Source: Pseudoips prasinana
Taxonomy: Eukaryota > Arthropoda > Insecta > Lepidoptera > Nolidae
Length of the DNA stretch: 64,000 bases
Direction: 5' to 3'
NCBI GenBank assembly: GCA_951640165.1
Contig: OX621243.1
Coordinates: 8,370,001-8,434,000, forward strand
Below are positions 54,118 through 64,000 of the stretch, one piece after another; the stretch's first letter is position 1, and the number at the start of each line of letters is the position of its first letter. The position numbers and the translations under genes were made by a program. Under the pieces are notes generated by a model. That model searched no databases. It was given only the letters and a program-made list of their open reading frames with translations, and was not told the origin of the DNA.

Positions 54118-54476
54118 ACTAGATGTGCACCGTGGTTATACCCGCGTTAACCTTTTTAAATGACAGCCTATGTGTTATTTGTATTATATAACCTATATTA
54201 CTACAAAGTTTCATGGACAAGTTTTTGCGTGAAAGAGTAACAAACATCCATTCATTTATATATTCATACTCACAAAGTTTCACATCCTACTTCCTACTAA
54301 TAATATAAATGCCAAGTCTGTAAATATGGATGTATGGATATTTGTTACTCTTTCACGCAAAAAGTACCCAATGGATTATGATGAAACTTTGTTGTAATAT
54401 AGCTTATGTATCCGCATAACACATAGGCTATAACTTATATAGTTTAACGCGGGTGAAACCGTGGGGCACAGCTAGT
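54118..54476. mobile_element. Foldback element, two inverted arms
   Basis: The left arm starts ACTAGATGTGCACCGTGGTT and passes through GTGAAAGAGTAACAAACATC. The right arm carries the inverse (TTTGTTACTCTTTCACGC) and ends GTGAAACCGTGGGGCACAGC TAGT. The arms are about 170 bp each and meet near 54297. This explains the half-copies elsewhere as single arms. Confidence 0.75.
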
Positions 54477-54674
54477 TTATCATATAAGCAGGATGCCACG
54501 GCATCAAAAGAAATTCGCAGATTTGCGACTTTTAACCAACTTCTTATAGGGAAAAGCAAACTTTCAAGAAGTAATATCTTGGTAAGGCTTGTAGTATCTG
54601 GATCATGTAGGATACATGCAGTGAGCTAAAATGAGCATTGATCGGCACTCATCTTAGGTACTTATATTAACCCA

Positions 54675-54980
54675 CTAATTACAACAACATTTGAAAATTA
54701 CAAGACAGTTTTTTTTAATATGACGTTTCATGATAGCTGAAAGCATACAAGCTTTCCCTGCGTCACCAGACAATGGAGACCACAAACTAATAGGAGGTAA
54801 CATCCTGATGTTGTTACTATCTGGGTTAATAGATACCAAATTTACTATTTCATTGAAACTACGAAATATATCATCAATGAACATGTTTTTAGATTTTTTT
54901 TTCTCCCATCGTTTTTTCAATAGCCTTAAGATCGAAAGGTGCACAATGGTACAAATACGTTTTTGATAGACAAAAAACAT
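54675..54980 (-). other. Orphan open frame, 101 codons
   Basis: The minus strand is open for 101 codons (with KKRWEKKKSKNMFIDDIF and later PPISLWSPLSGDAGK). The plus strand is also open for 78 codons at 54730-54966. Neither is recognised. The region has a slightly more even composition. It may be a decayed mobile-element frame. Confidence 0.25.
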
Positions 54981-55810
54981 TCACCGACCGATATCGCGCA
55001 TTAGTAAACTTTTTTCGAGGGGCCACATGTCAATTTATTTTGCCATTCACTTTTTTTCTCAACTAAGCAGGTAATTCTTGAGGTAACTTTTTCAAATTTG
55101 CACCTTAACATAATGCACCTTTTTTACGGTTTTATCACAATCCCACTAACGATGTGTCTGATTGTGAACTTCCGGACACCTTTGTGAAACCTGTTCAATG
55201 TGTTTTTTTATACCATATGTTGTAAAACTATAATGGTAATGGCAATCGATGGAATGGGTATCTATAATAGTAATTTTATCATAGTTTACCGATGGCGTAT
55301 AACAATCGTTTGAACAATATTGCTAAAATATTTGATAATTTAGAGGAAGAAATATATTACTTAACATCAGGTTTTTTAATGCAAGAAATTCGTCAATATT
55401 CTATCTATATTTTTAAATTGATTGTGTATATAGTTAAGATTAGATTATAAATCACTAAATTTTTATTCTTCGTATATATAATATGGTCTTAACTTTATCT
55501 GATATATATAGTTATGAAGAAAGCAACTGTATTACAACGGAATAAAAACCGTAACAGCTTGCACAAAATCACATAAACATTTAGAACAGTGCTCGACGCC
55601 GTTTCTGATGACCACAAATCACAATTTCAATAGTGCAAAGAACAAATTGGTTTCCAGCAAATAATTATATTTTATTGCAAACATTTCAAGCGATAACAGT
55701 GTGAACATAACTCTGCGGAACTAACTAACTAGTCTAACAAGTAAACTGTAAGGTATATCTTTATGTTTGTTTATTGTTAACTTTATAATAAACAAGTTGT
55801 TCACGTTCAA

Positions 55811-55918
55811 TGATTTTGTTGACTATATAAAATATAGTCAACCAAATCACTGAACAATTTTGTTTTAATAAATCATTTTTAATTACACTTACTAAGGTGC
55901 AATTAAAAATGATTTATT
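55811..55918. repeat. Two adjacent short-loop inverted duplications
   Basis: First pair 55811-55827 and 55833-55849 (17 bp, one mismatch, loop 5). Second pair 55867-55888 and 55897-55918 (22 bp, one mismatch, loop 8). They are separated by only 17 bp. Confidence 0.9.
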
Positions 55919-56370
55919 TTATGCCTTGACCTAATTGAAAATAACAAGAATATGTAGAAAGTTTTACACCTAATCTAATCAGTTATTGTGAGCTGTTGGT
56001 CTTCCTAATAATATTATAAAATAAAATAACCGTTTGTTCATGCATAAATATTGTGATATCCGATTTTTTATGTTTTTATACATAACATGTATTCTTTATT
56101 ATTTAATTTATCGAACGTTTCATAATATAGAGAAGACATTCAAGGTAAACTTATTGAAAAAAATATACTATAAACTTCTAAATAAGACTACCTTGACTTT
56201 CCTTTATTTTACGCTGAACCTTATAAATATGCAATTTACTACATCAATCAAATGAGTGACCTAAATACATAGTGGTCTCTGAAATAAAACTTGAAACATG
56301 TTGGCGCTGAATTAAAATCGTTTATTAGAGGCAAGGCGGCTACTTTACTGCTGCGCTACACATTAAGTGA

Positions 56371-56633
56371 AATAATAATAATATCCTGGGACATTATTCA
56401 CACACGGCCGTCTGATCCCAAACTAAGGCGAGCTTGTACTATGGAAACCATCTGGTTTCCACCTGACCAAACTTAAACCTACTTTTCTTTTGTAAATACA
56501 TACTAATATATATATATATAATTATACTCAGACTGAGGCTAAACAGACATGTTCATACACACAAGTAATTGTCCTGGGTGGGAATCGAACCGCTGACTGG
56601 CTGTGTGAAAGGCAAATATTTACCAACCATCGG
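56371..56633 (-). mobile_element. tRNA-derived SINE, minus strand
   Basis: On the minus strand: CCGATGGTTGGTAAATATTT, GCCTTTCACACAGCCAGTCA, GCGGTTCGATTCCCACCCAG and GACAATTACTTGTGTGTATG, then AGTACAAGCTCGCCTTAGTT, TGGGATCAGACGGCCGTGTG and an (ATT)n tail. It is complete, with the 3' module of 61444. Confidence 0.8.
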
Positions 56634-56639
56634 ATACTA

Positions 56640-57920
56640 AAAAAATAATTTTAAGACATTTACGAAATGTTGTATTAGTGAATAATAGTTTAACACATAC
56701 AATATTATAAAATGATCAACAAATATCTTCAAAAATGAAATCTAGACGTAACAATTACTGTAATGTATAAAACGAAAGATATAAGTTAATTTGATTGATG
56801 ATGTGATAATTTCTAAATCCAACCGCGCCTAAACGGAATTTAATTTACAATACAACGAAATGTTTGACTTTTTGACTATAAATATGATATAATGGAGCAC
56901 TGTGTTTAGCTTCGAGCGACTTAATAGTTGCTCAATATCCGTGTTTAACTATATTATGTTCCCACGCGTCCTAATCTTCTGTTTTACTGTTTTCTCATTA
57001 ATAATAGAGAAACAAGTTATTTGCAATAGAAAATATTGGCTATAAACCATTTCTGTATTTGATAATTATTATGCGTCATCGCTCTGTATTAAATGTGGTC
57101 TTCGTTTGAAAGTTTATAGACCATTTTTTTTGTATTTTTTATCCAAACGGTCAACTTTAAGCGACGTGCTATGCATAAAATACTGTAATGAACATGTTTT
57201 CTTTTTTAAATACAGTATTCATTTGTATAAAGTATTTTATAACTGTAACTTCATTAACTACGAGATTATTTTATTCACATTGGAAAATATCTTCTTAAAT
57301 ATAGTCGGTATTTATCGAAAGATCGAAGAAACTCTCTTTTACAACCGTAAACGGTACAAAATATCTTAAGTACCATCAATAAATCATCAAAACAAACATT
57401 CGTGAACAATCCATGACTACCGCACAAGTCATTTTTCTATTTTATAAGCCATATACTTCTCTAATAGCTCATAATATTAGTAAACCAATAAAAAAGGCAG
57501 TAATCGCCAGTAATGAAATTCAAATCGTGATCTAAACGTTCTCAGAACTTCGAAAAGAGAGACATAATCACTAAAATTTATATGATCCGAATGAATTTTC
57601 GTATAAAACTGGTGCCATTAAGGCGCTTATTTCATTCTTTGATGGTCTTTGATGATCGCGAAATTGCTTTGTTTTTATTTATTTATTGTACTAGAATTTC
57701 GGAGCACGAAATAGTACCAATAAATGTCAGATTTCATTAATTTTTGGTAAGATTTTTTTCCGACCGTTCTTAATTTTTGAGTAGTGGGGAATTAATATAC
57801 ACTTATATGAGGTATATATATTCATATACAACTCAACACATTTTTTGTATGTTATTATATACTTTTTGATGTTTCTTGCTACTTAACATAAATGTTTTTG
57901 TAGTGATATTTTTTAGAAAT
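56640..57920. other. No recognisable feature
   Basis: AT-rich DNA. The 87-codon plus frame at 57106-57369 is dominated by F, Y, I, K and N codons expected from AT-rich sequence and has no gene-like signature. Confidence 0.5.
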
Positions 57921-57931
57921 AAATAACACCT

Positions 57932-58104
57932 AAACACTGCGATCTGATTCCAAACTAGGCAGAGCTTTTACTCTAGCAACCAGATAATTGAAAAATATAT
58001 AATAGATACAGAATAAATAATCGTGCTCATCACACAAATACAAATTACACCGTTTTGTCCCGGGAAGGGTTCGAACCCAACCTATGAATAGATCGACAGA
58101 CCAG
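57932..58104 (-). mobile_element. tRNA-derived SINE, minus strand
   Basis: On the minus strand: ACTGGTCTGTCGATCTATTC, ATAGGTTGGGTTCGAACCCT, TCCCGGGACAAAACGG, GTGTGATGAGCACGATTATT and AAAAGCTCTGCCTAGTTTGG, then AATCAGATCGCAG. It has a divergent head, and the body and 3' module are shared with other families. Confidence 0.72.
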
Positions 58105-58624
58105 TTTAATTCTACAATCAACACATAATACTAGACAACTAGCATCAAAATATTGTGTTTCTATTAAACTTTCTAGAAATCATAAAAACCTAACTAAGTC
58201 CATATAAACACATGACGCCAAAGGTTTTAATTGTCCATTTTGTGACTTTACGAACAATAGGTGATTATAAGCATTGTAGAAAGCCGATGACTCCGCGGGC
58301 GATCATTGTATTTGTTCGAGAACATCAGTTATCGATTTAATATCTTTTCAATTAAAGTATCAATAGTAAGTGCTTAAAGTTAACAAGGGACCATCTGTAT
58401 CCAATTAATTAAAATCTTAAAAGCAGAGGTTGGAAGTCAATCACGGGATATACAAAAGGAAGGCTTTTATATATTTTAATGGACTGGTCCATGTGTCTAT
58501 CTCATAATGATGTCCTTCTGGTCGAACTTTAGCTACTATGGTCAGTCTCAATGGAGAATAGCCATCTGCGTGGAAATTAAATATATAAATTAAAATATAC
58601 ATATTAATATACATATTAAAATAA

Positions 58625-58822
58625 TTAACTGTGTATGTATGTCCGCGCTAAACTCAAGAGTACTGCAAGGATTTACTTCAAATTTTGCATGAATATTAAT
58701 AAGAGGTTGTTACTAAGAGGTACAACATACAGGCTACATATTATCACGCTATCACCTACGGGGGAAGAGCTGTGATAATTTATAAAATTTAAAGCGGGTA
58801 AAACCGCGGGGCACATCTAGTT
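58625..58822 (+). repeat. Foldback-type repeat, single arm
   Basis: GTGTATGTATGTCCGCGCTA, CAAGGATTTACTTCAAATTT, ATCACCTACGGGGGAAGAGC and AGCGGGTAAAACCGCGGGGC match 19061, with a short internal duplication of TACTAAGAGG. Confidence 0.62.
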
Positions 58823-58897
58823 GTTAATAAGTTTGAATGTTAATGTTTTTAATTGATTTAAGTTACCTAAATACTTTAATAATAGTTGGAACTACAA

Positions 58898-59098
58898 GCA
58901 CGTGTGGCGCAGCGGCTAAGACAGTCGCCTCGCCACTTCGTGTCGCGGGTGCGAGTCCAGCGCCGGACAACTATTCGTGTGACCCATAAATAGTTGTTCG
59001 GAGTCTGGATGTAATTTGTGTCCGTCTATTATATGTTTGTAAAGTACCCCGCGACACAGGGATAGATTCCCTAGTGCGGGCGCTATTAAAAAAAAAAC
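58898..59098 (+). mobile_element. tRNA-derived SINE, complete, poly-A tail
   Basis: CACGTGTGGCGCAGCGGCTA, AGACAGTCGCCTCGCCACTT and CGTGTCGCGGGTGCGAGTCC form the head. GTTGTTCGGAGTCTGGATGT, CCGCGACACAGGGATAGATT and CCCTAGTGCGGGCGC form the body, then an A-run. It is the reference copy for 10108, 10876, 15112, 18341, 34258 and 37171. Confidence 0.85.
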
Positions 59099-59439
59099 TT
59101 GACAACAACAGGATACTTCTATGAAAAAGAAACCAAACATAACAACCGTCTAACATATAATCGCTATGAAGTCAACCAAGAAAACTGAATATGAAAACGA
59201 ATGAATAAACAGGCAAATCTATTGCCTCGTAAACATAAAATGGTAATGGACAAGTATAGCCTTAACGACAAATATGTTTGCCTTATGTAAACTACGACGT
59301 AGGCACATAGGATCGTTTACAAAAGACCCAAGTTCAAAAGTACAATTGCTATTAAATTAAAAAACATGACTCCTAATATGACTTAGGGGATGAAATAGTC
59401 ACCTTGCATTTATAGTAATGTTCTCTTGTTTCTTTTTAA

Positions 59440-59545
59440 ATTAAATCTATTGGACATGGATGTACAGAAGCGGGCTTAATGTCGGAGGCATTCTCTACCA
59501 GTAGAGTTTAGGGTGATGCAGAGAAAAACAATGTAGGTTTTGGCC
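59440..59545 (-). repeat. LINE 3'-UTR-like motif
   Basis: The minus strand reads ACTGGTAGAGAATGCCTCCG, ACATTAAGCCCGCTTCTGTA and CATCCATGTCCAATAG, like the AATGCC...CATTAAGTCCGCC...TGTAC motif in the 3' UTR of some lepidopteran LINEs. Coding sequence is not present. Confidence 0.45.
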
Positions 59546-61440
59546 ATCAGTATCTTACATGATCCTTAGTTTGCATTAGTATTGATTAAATGATCTATCC
59601 GATCTCCAATTGGACGAGAGGTCTGCCTTTCCATGTATTAACGTAGAGTGATAGTTGCACAAAATATTTCGTAAAAAACGACCCTCTCATGCATCTGAAC
59701 ATCAATAACCGCCTAGAGTCGAGTAGACTCTTACAATTATTGGTTACTCGACAATTATTAGTTACAATTTGAAATTTTGTCATCATCCTTTAAAAAACTT
59801 TAAGAGAATTGATGTGGTATGTACATAGCTTTCGTTAAGTATATGAAAAAAAATGGGTGAACAATTCCATAGATTGCGATATGTGTAAAACTTTGATATT
59901 AATAGTAAATATAATAGGACAGTACAGTCTAGTTAAAAAGTAGTATAATTAAGCAATAAAATACTGAAATATATTAGTATTATTTATTTTTCAGAATAAT
60001 AATTGTAAAAGTATTGTAATTTTTATATTCATAATTTGTTATTAATCGATAATTTTTAAATTTTGTTCAGTATAAAGGCTGTCTTATTGACTGGAGTATT
60101 AATTGAATTGAGAGTTTTGAATTTATATCCATATCAATATTTTTATTCAAGCCATATATTTGATGCTATATATTTTTAGCTTCAGATAACTTGTAATAAC
60201 GTCTGTAGTCAATGGGAATTTCATACAGAATAAACAACATTCTTTCAATATCTATTGAGTTTGTAACGTTGGTCTATAAATATTTAACATGTCGCTATAG
60301 TAAGTATAGACTTATATCTTCCCTTAATCACCACCTCTACTCGTCTATCAGTTATTCAAATGTTTAATATCCTCAGGGAAATGGTGATTGCTTTATGTGG
60401 TAAGCAGTCAACAGTTAAGTTACATATTTTACATTATTTAATTCTATCTACTGACTTTACCAAGATTATGACCTACTATAAAGGTATTAAATTGTATATA
60501 TAATAACCTATATATTTTATAGGTATTATATATAACCTTAGAATGCTTAATCTTGGTAATTCATATATCTTCAAATGGTTACCCCTATTTGGCAAAGGGA
60601 TTGTTTAATAAATTTCATCATTCAAAGATTTTTTACCACACAGGCAAGTATACTATTAAACTAAAACATACGTAACTTGCATTATAATTCTATACATACA
60701 AATATATAAAATTATATTGCGCTTTCGTTTATAACCACACTAGTTGTTTAAAACCGCGCGAATTACTGCTCCAAACCCTTAAAGTATCAAAATATTGTGA
60801 AAATCTAAAAACTGCATCATGCGAATTTGAATATAATCGATATGATTTATAATATTTATAATCATAGATAGATAGATTTAGTTAATATCAAAATTCAAAG
60901 TACAGACTCCAATATTCAATTTAATTTAATAAATTATCAATTAAGCACGTAGACTCGTTAACACTTAACCATTAAGACCATCAGAACACATGTTTTCCAT
61001 TTAGGTTAACGTGAAGGCTAACTTCGATCCCACTTCCGTTACCAATACATATAAACCTTTCGTGACTTATGAATCTATTTGCATAATCAAATAAAATCTA
61101 CTAGTAGGTAGCCAAAAGATATCGGAAACAGTTGATTAGAATGTAAATGACAATTCCCACGAATAATAGCGCAGTGTTGAATAATCTAAAGCGGTGTATC
61201 ATAGTCGCAGATAATATCGCTCGGCTTTGAAATCTTAAAGTTTAACATTCCGATATCGTATCGATAGGATTTCCGTTTCTCTGACTCCTAAGTCTTTGTT
61301 AAAATTTTATCCGAACATTATCATGATAATCAATCTGTAAGCTATCATCTATCTCGCCATGAATGAAGTGCATCCTTAGAGAAAGATATTGTTTGGGAAA
61401 CATGGCTCTCATGAATGAAGTGCAGCCATAGAGAAAGATG
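59546..61440. other. No gene; one imperfect palindrome
   Basis: AT-rich. At 60458-60560 TACCAAGATTA is answered by TAATCTTGGTA, with inner ATATATAATAACCTAT/ATAGGTATTATATAT. No coding or known repeat is recognised. Confidence 0.5.
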
Positions 61441-61443
61441 TTT

Positions 61444-61701
61444 GACGGGCCGGATGGCGTGCTGAATGCTAGCTTTTCACGCCGCAACTCATGTGTTCGA
61501 ATCTCACCCAGGACAGATATTTGTGTGCAATAACATGTCAATTTGTCCTGAGTCTATGTGTAATTATCTATATAAGTAAGTATTTACAAAAAATATGTAG
61601 TATATGTAATATATCAGTTATATGGTTTCCACAGTACAAGCTCTGCTTAGTTTGGGATCAATGACCGTGTATTAATAATGTTCCAGGATATTATTATTAT
61701 A
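61444..61701 (+). mobile_element. tRNA-derived SINE, full copy
   Basis: GACGGGCCGGATGGCGTGCT, GAATGCTAGCTTTTCACGCC and GTGTTCGAATCTCACCCAGG (B box) form the head. TCAATTTGTCCTGAGTCTAT and TATCAGTTATATGGTTTCCA follow, then CAAGCTCTGCTTAGTTTGGG, GACCGTGTATTAATAATG and an ATTATTATT tail. It shows the 3' module in context. Confidence 0.82.
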
Positions 61702-62337
61702 ATATTGTTTGAGAAACGTGGCAAACAATTTGGTATCATATTATATATAATACAATGCGTGTATTATATATATATTATTACGCAAATGCGTGGACGGTAC
61801 TAGAAAATTTTACCCTTATTTTGAATAGCCTACTAAAGTATTTATTTTTATTTAAGTATGAATATATAAAGTTCTGTATTAATCTTAATTTTATTCATGT
61901 TGCGTGCTCTAAATAATTAGAACTATCTCTTGCATAACACCGTTCTCATGAATACTAAAAAGTGGACACTTGCATCGCTCCTGGCTTTGTTTCGCATAAC
62001 GCTTTCCATACTGAAAGCCAGTGCCATAAACTCGGTTTGATGTGTTATTGTAATATGCAAATATAGACTTGTTTATCGTTCGCAGTTTATGGATTTTGTT
62101 ATAACATTACAATTTTAAATCTAAACTGGTAGTTGGGTTTTAATTGAATTTTATGCGCCTCGGGGTTGATAAAGGTGGATGATCATAGGGAAATATTTCT
62201 CTTGTACTGGTTTTATAACATTGGGTATACTAGATATTTTAGTAAATTAAATAATGTCTAATATATATGTATGTAGTGTAATAAAAAAGGATAAGTTAAA
62301 AACCTTCATGCATATCGTTTACTTTAATATTTACATT

Positions 62338-62400
62338 ATTCACTTACTTATTGTATGGGGAGTGGTTACTCTCTTGTGGGTACTGTTCAAGCTGTTCAGC
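62338..62400 (-). mobile_element. 5S-derived SINE, 3' fragment
   Basis: The minus strand ends GAACAGTACCCACAAGAGAG, TAACCACTCCCCATACAATA and AGTAAGTG, corresponding to the terminal 60 bp of the family. Confidence 0.6.
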
Positions 62401-63033
62401 TGTAATAAAAATATAGGTGGCATCTTGCATTTTAAGGGATCGAATAAAACTAAGCTAGATATTCAGGTAAGAGTTATTTCGCTTTATAGTTGCGCTGCGC
62501 AAAAGAACCACGATCATAAGTAATAAACATAAATATTCAAACGCAATTCAAAGACAATCTAAGATGGACGTCAATAGCTTATAAGACAAGTGAACCAATC
62601 TCGATTGAGACATAAACCTTTAACAATAACTACATATGAAGCTTCTATGAAGATGTTTATTCAAAAGACGCCTATGAATGTAGTCTTATTTTAATAATGA
62701 AATTCACTAGACACCGTAAATCCTTAAGAGACATTTAAATAAACGTGAATGAAATGAATCTTGTACGATGCATAAATCAATCATACATTGACAATAGCAA
62801 GCTGAAGAGTTAGTCGTGGGAGTGACCGGCATCTGTCATTGGATACATAATATTTTACTATTTATTTTGGTACCCAGAAGAACGATATTTGCTTGAAATG
62901 AGCATGTTGCTTGGTAAAATCAGATATTGGTAATAAATTGAAAAAGCAGACCGTGCTGCCATTTACTTTTAAGATCCTATAGAAAAGACATCAACGAGTG
63001 TCCAGAAATTAAAATGAGGAAAAATGTACCTAC

Positions 63034-63090
63034 CTCAGACTGTTTAATTATTCTGTATTTGGATTTTGCCATTTGCCTATGCCCTTGCTT
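63034..63090 (-). CDS. Candidate small upstream exon
   Basis: The minus strand has an acceptor-like GTTTCAG above 63090 and a donor CTGAG|GTAGGTAC below 63034. The 57 bases between are open only in frame 0, reading KQGHRQMAKSKYRIIKQSE. An ATG sits in a fair context (GGCAAATGG). CATAAAAAA lies some 45-50 bases further upstream, so this could instead be a first exon. The phase would suit the 7461 exon, but no sequence between carries the start of the PR domain. Support is only splice-signal shape. Confidence 0.18.
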
Positions 63091-64000
63091 CTGAAACTTT
63101 GTTTACAGTGAATGTGAAACTTACGTCACATTTTTTATGAGATAGGTACATTTATTTTAATTGTATATGTCTGTAATTTGAGAATGAAAGCGTTTGTGTA
63201 ATTTTTAGTATACGTAACTCTTTTGGCATTTACATTTCACTAATTACATTTTTATTTAAAACTCTAATGAGTTTATGTTACGCCTAGTTTAAGACCCATA
63301 TGTTTCTTTGTATATCTGTCTGTTGAAATAAATAAATGAAAAAATTATAACACGTTTTAAACTGGAGTAGAACTAAAGGGTAACTGCGTTGCGGTTGCTA
63401 AAAGTGTATGTGTAAATACAAGAACTGGAAAAATGGTGACACAAAAATGTGTGTGTGTGAGTGTACATTTTTTTGCGCGTAATTAAAACTTACGCTAAAC
63501 CAAGAGATGCTTGCGAATAAATCCATAACGGCTTAATTTCTTCCACTTTGTTACTAAACTATCTACATGATCACTATAATATGACCATTTCAAACAAATC
63601 ACTTCTCTGTGGCCAATCAATTAAGTGTACGTCAATAATTACATGGTAACGTTTATGAGCACTTTTAATTATAATATGAATATGAATGTGTAATGGAAAT
63701 ATTATTTATGAATGATGTTTGTATTAGTAAAATTTCTTTTCTGTGTGTAATCTATCATATTAAAAGGATGATTGACGGTTCATAAGGTTTCTTTTAGTTA
63801 TGATGACCCAATTGTGAATTACTGAGGTAGAAAATTTTATATTAATTTAGTTTATAACACATTTAAAGACAACGCACTTATACACAAACTTTTTATACAT
63901 TTTGTTGTAAGAAAGTTTGTGTGATATCAGTAAGAGTTGTCATTGTATTGTACCATTTTGTTCAAATACTTAATCGTACAAAAATGTATGTGAAGTATAG

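Larger units (their letters stand above)
7572..64000 (-). other. Probable large intron of the PRDM-like gene
   Basis: Upstream of the 7571 acceptor there is no securely coding exon up to the end of the window. What the region holds is listed separately: SINEs, LINE remnants, foldbacks and unassigned AT-rich DNA. Calling it intron is inference from the incomplete PR domain, whose first half must be encoded further upstream. Low-confidence exon candidates within it are at 17781, 35693 and 63034. Confidence 0.5.

Noticed and set aside
57106..57369. 87-codon plus frame
   Set aside because: F/Y/I/K/N-rich composition typical of chance frames in AT-rich DNA; no signals.
1..64000. CRISPR array, operons, phage or plasmid functions
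   Set aside because: No regularly spaced direct repeats and no bacterial-type gene packing; spliced exons, SINEs and LINE remnants show animal nuclear DNA.

Overview
The window looks like a stretch of a lepidopteran (moth or butterfly) nuclear genome. It is AT-rich, has almost no long open frames, and is full of repeat types I recognise from Lepidoptera: several tRNA-derived SINE families, a 5S-rRNA-derived SINE family, RTE-type LINE 3' ends with (ATG/GAT)n tails, jockey/CR1-like LINE tails, foldback elements and a mariner. The species cannot be named from the sequence alone.

Only one host gene is well supported. Two short exons on the minus strand, 7461-7571 and 6159-6330, have good splice sites, join in phase, and together encode the C-terminal half of a PR/SET domain of the PRDM type. 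The rest of the gene is not securely seen: no zinc-finger exon is recognisable between 6159 and position 1, and no convincing upstream coding exon between 7571 and 64000. Most of the window is therefore probably intron of this gene. Three weak exon or promoter candidates on the same strand (17781-17901, 35693-35809, 63034-63090) are listed with low confidence.

Layout. 1-787: 3' two thirds of a mariner with an uninterrupted transposase frame. 0.8-6 kb: assorted repeats, an RTE LINE remnant and a 5S-derived SINE. 6.1-7.6 kb: the two PR/SET exons. 7.7-19.4 kb: dense SINE/LINE remnants, including a truncated minus-strand LINE (9275-10055). 19.4-30 kb: sparser, with SINEs, an inverted pair of a 3'-UTR-like repeat (23.05 and 24.5 kb), a decayed orphan frame (27.3 kb) and a SINE nested in a 5S SINE (28.7-29.2 kb). 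30-44 kb: scattered SINEs, RTE tails, a MITE and a cluster of retroelement 3' ends at 41.1-42.2 kb. 44-64 kb: more of the same, a second MITE copy, a foldback element (54.1 kb), a 150-bp tandem duplication (52.5 kb) and long stretches with nothing recognisable.

The most unusual structural signal is a scatter of at least twelve perfect or near-perfect inverted duplications with 2-15 nt loops. Three lie inside repeat copies whose undamaged relatives occur in the same window, so the single-arm state can be shown to be ancestral. This fits a local template-switch (snap-back) mutation process. No CRISPR array, operon, tRNA gene or rRNA gene is supported.
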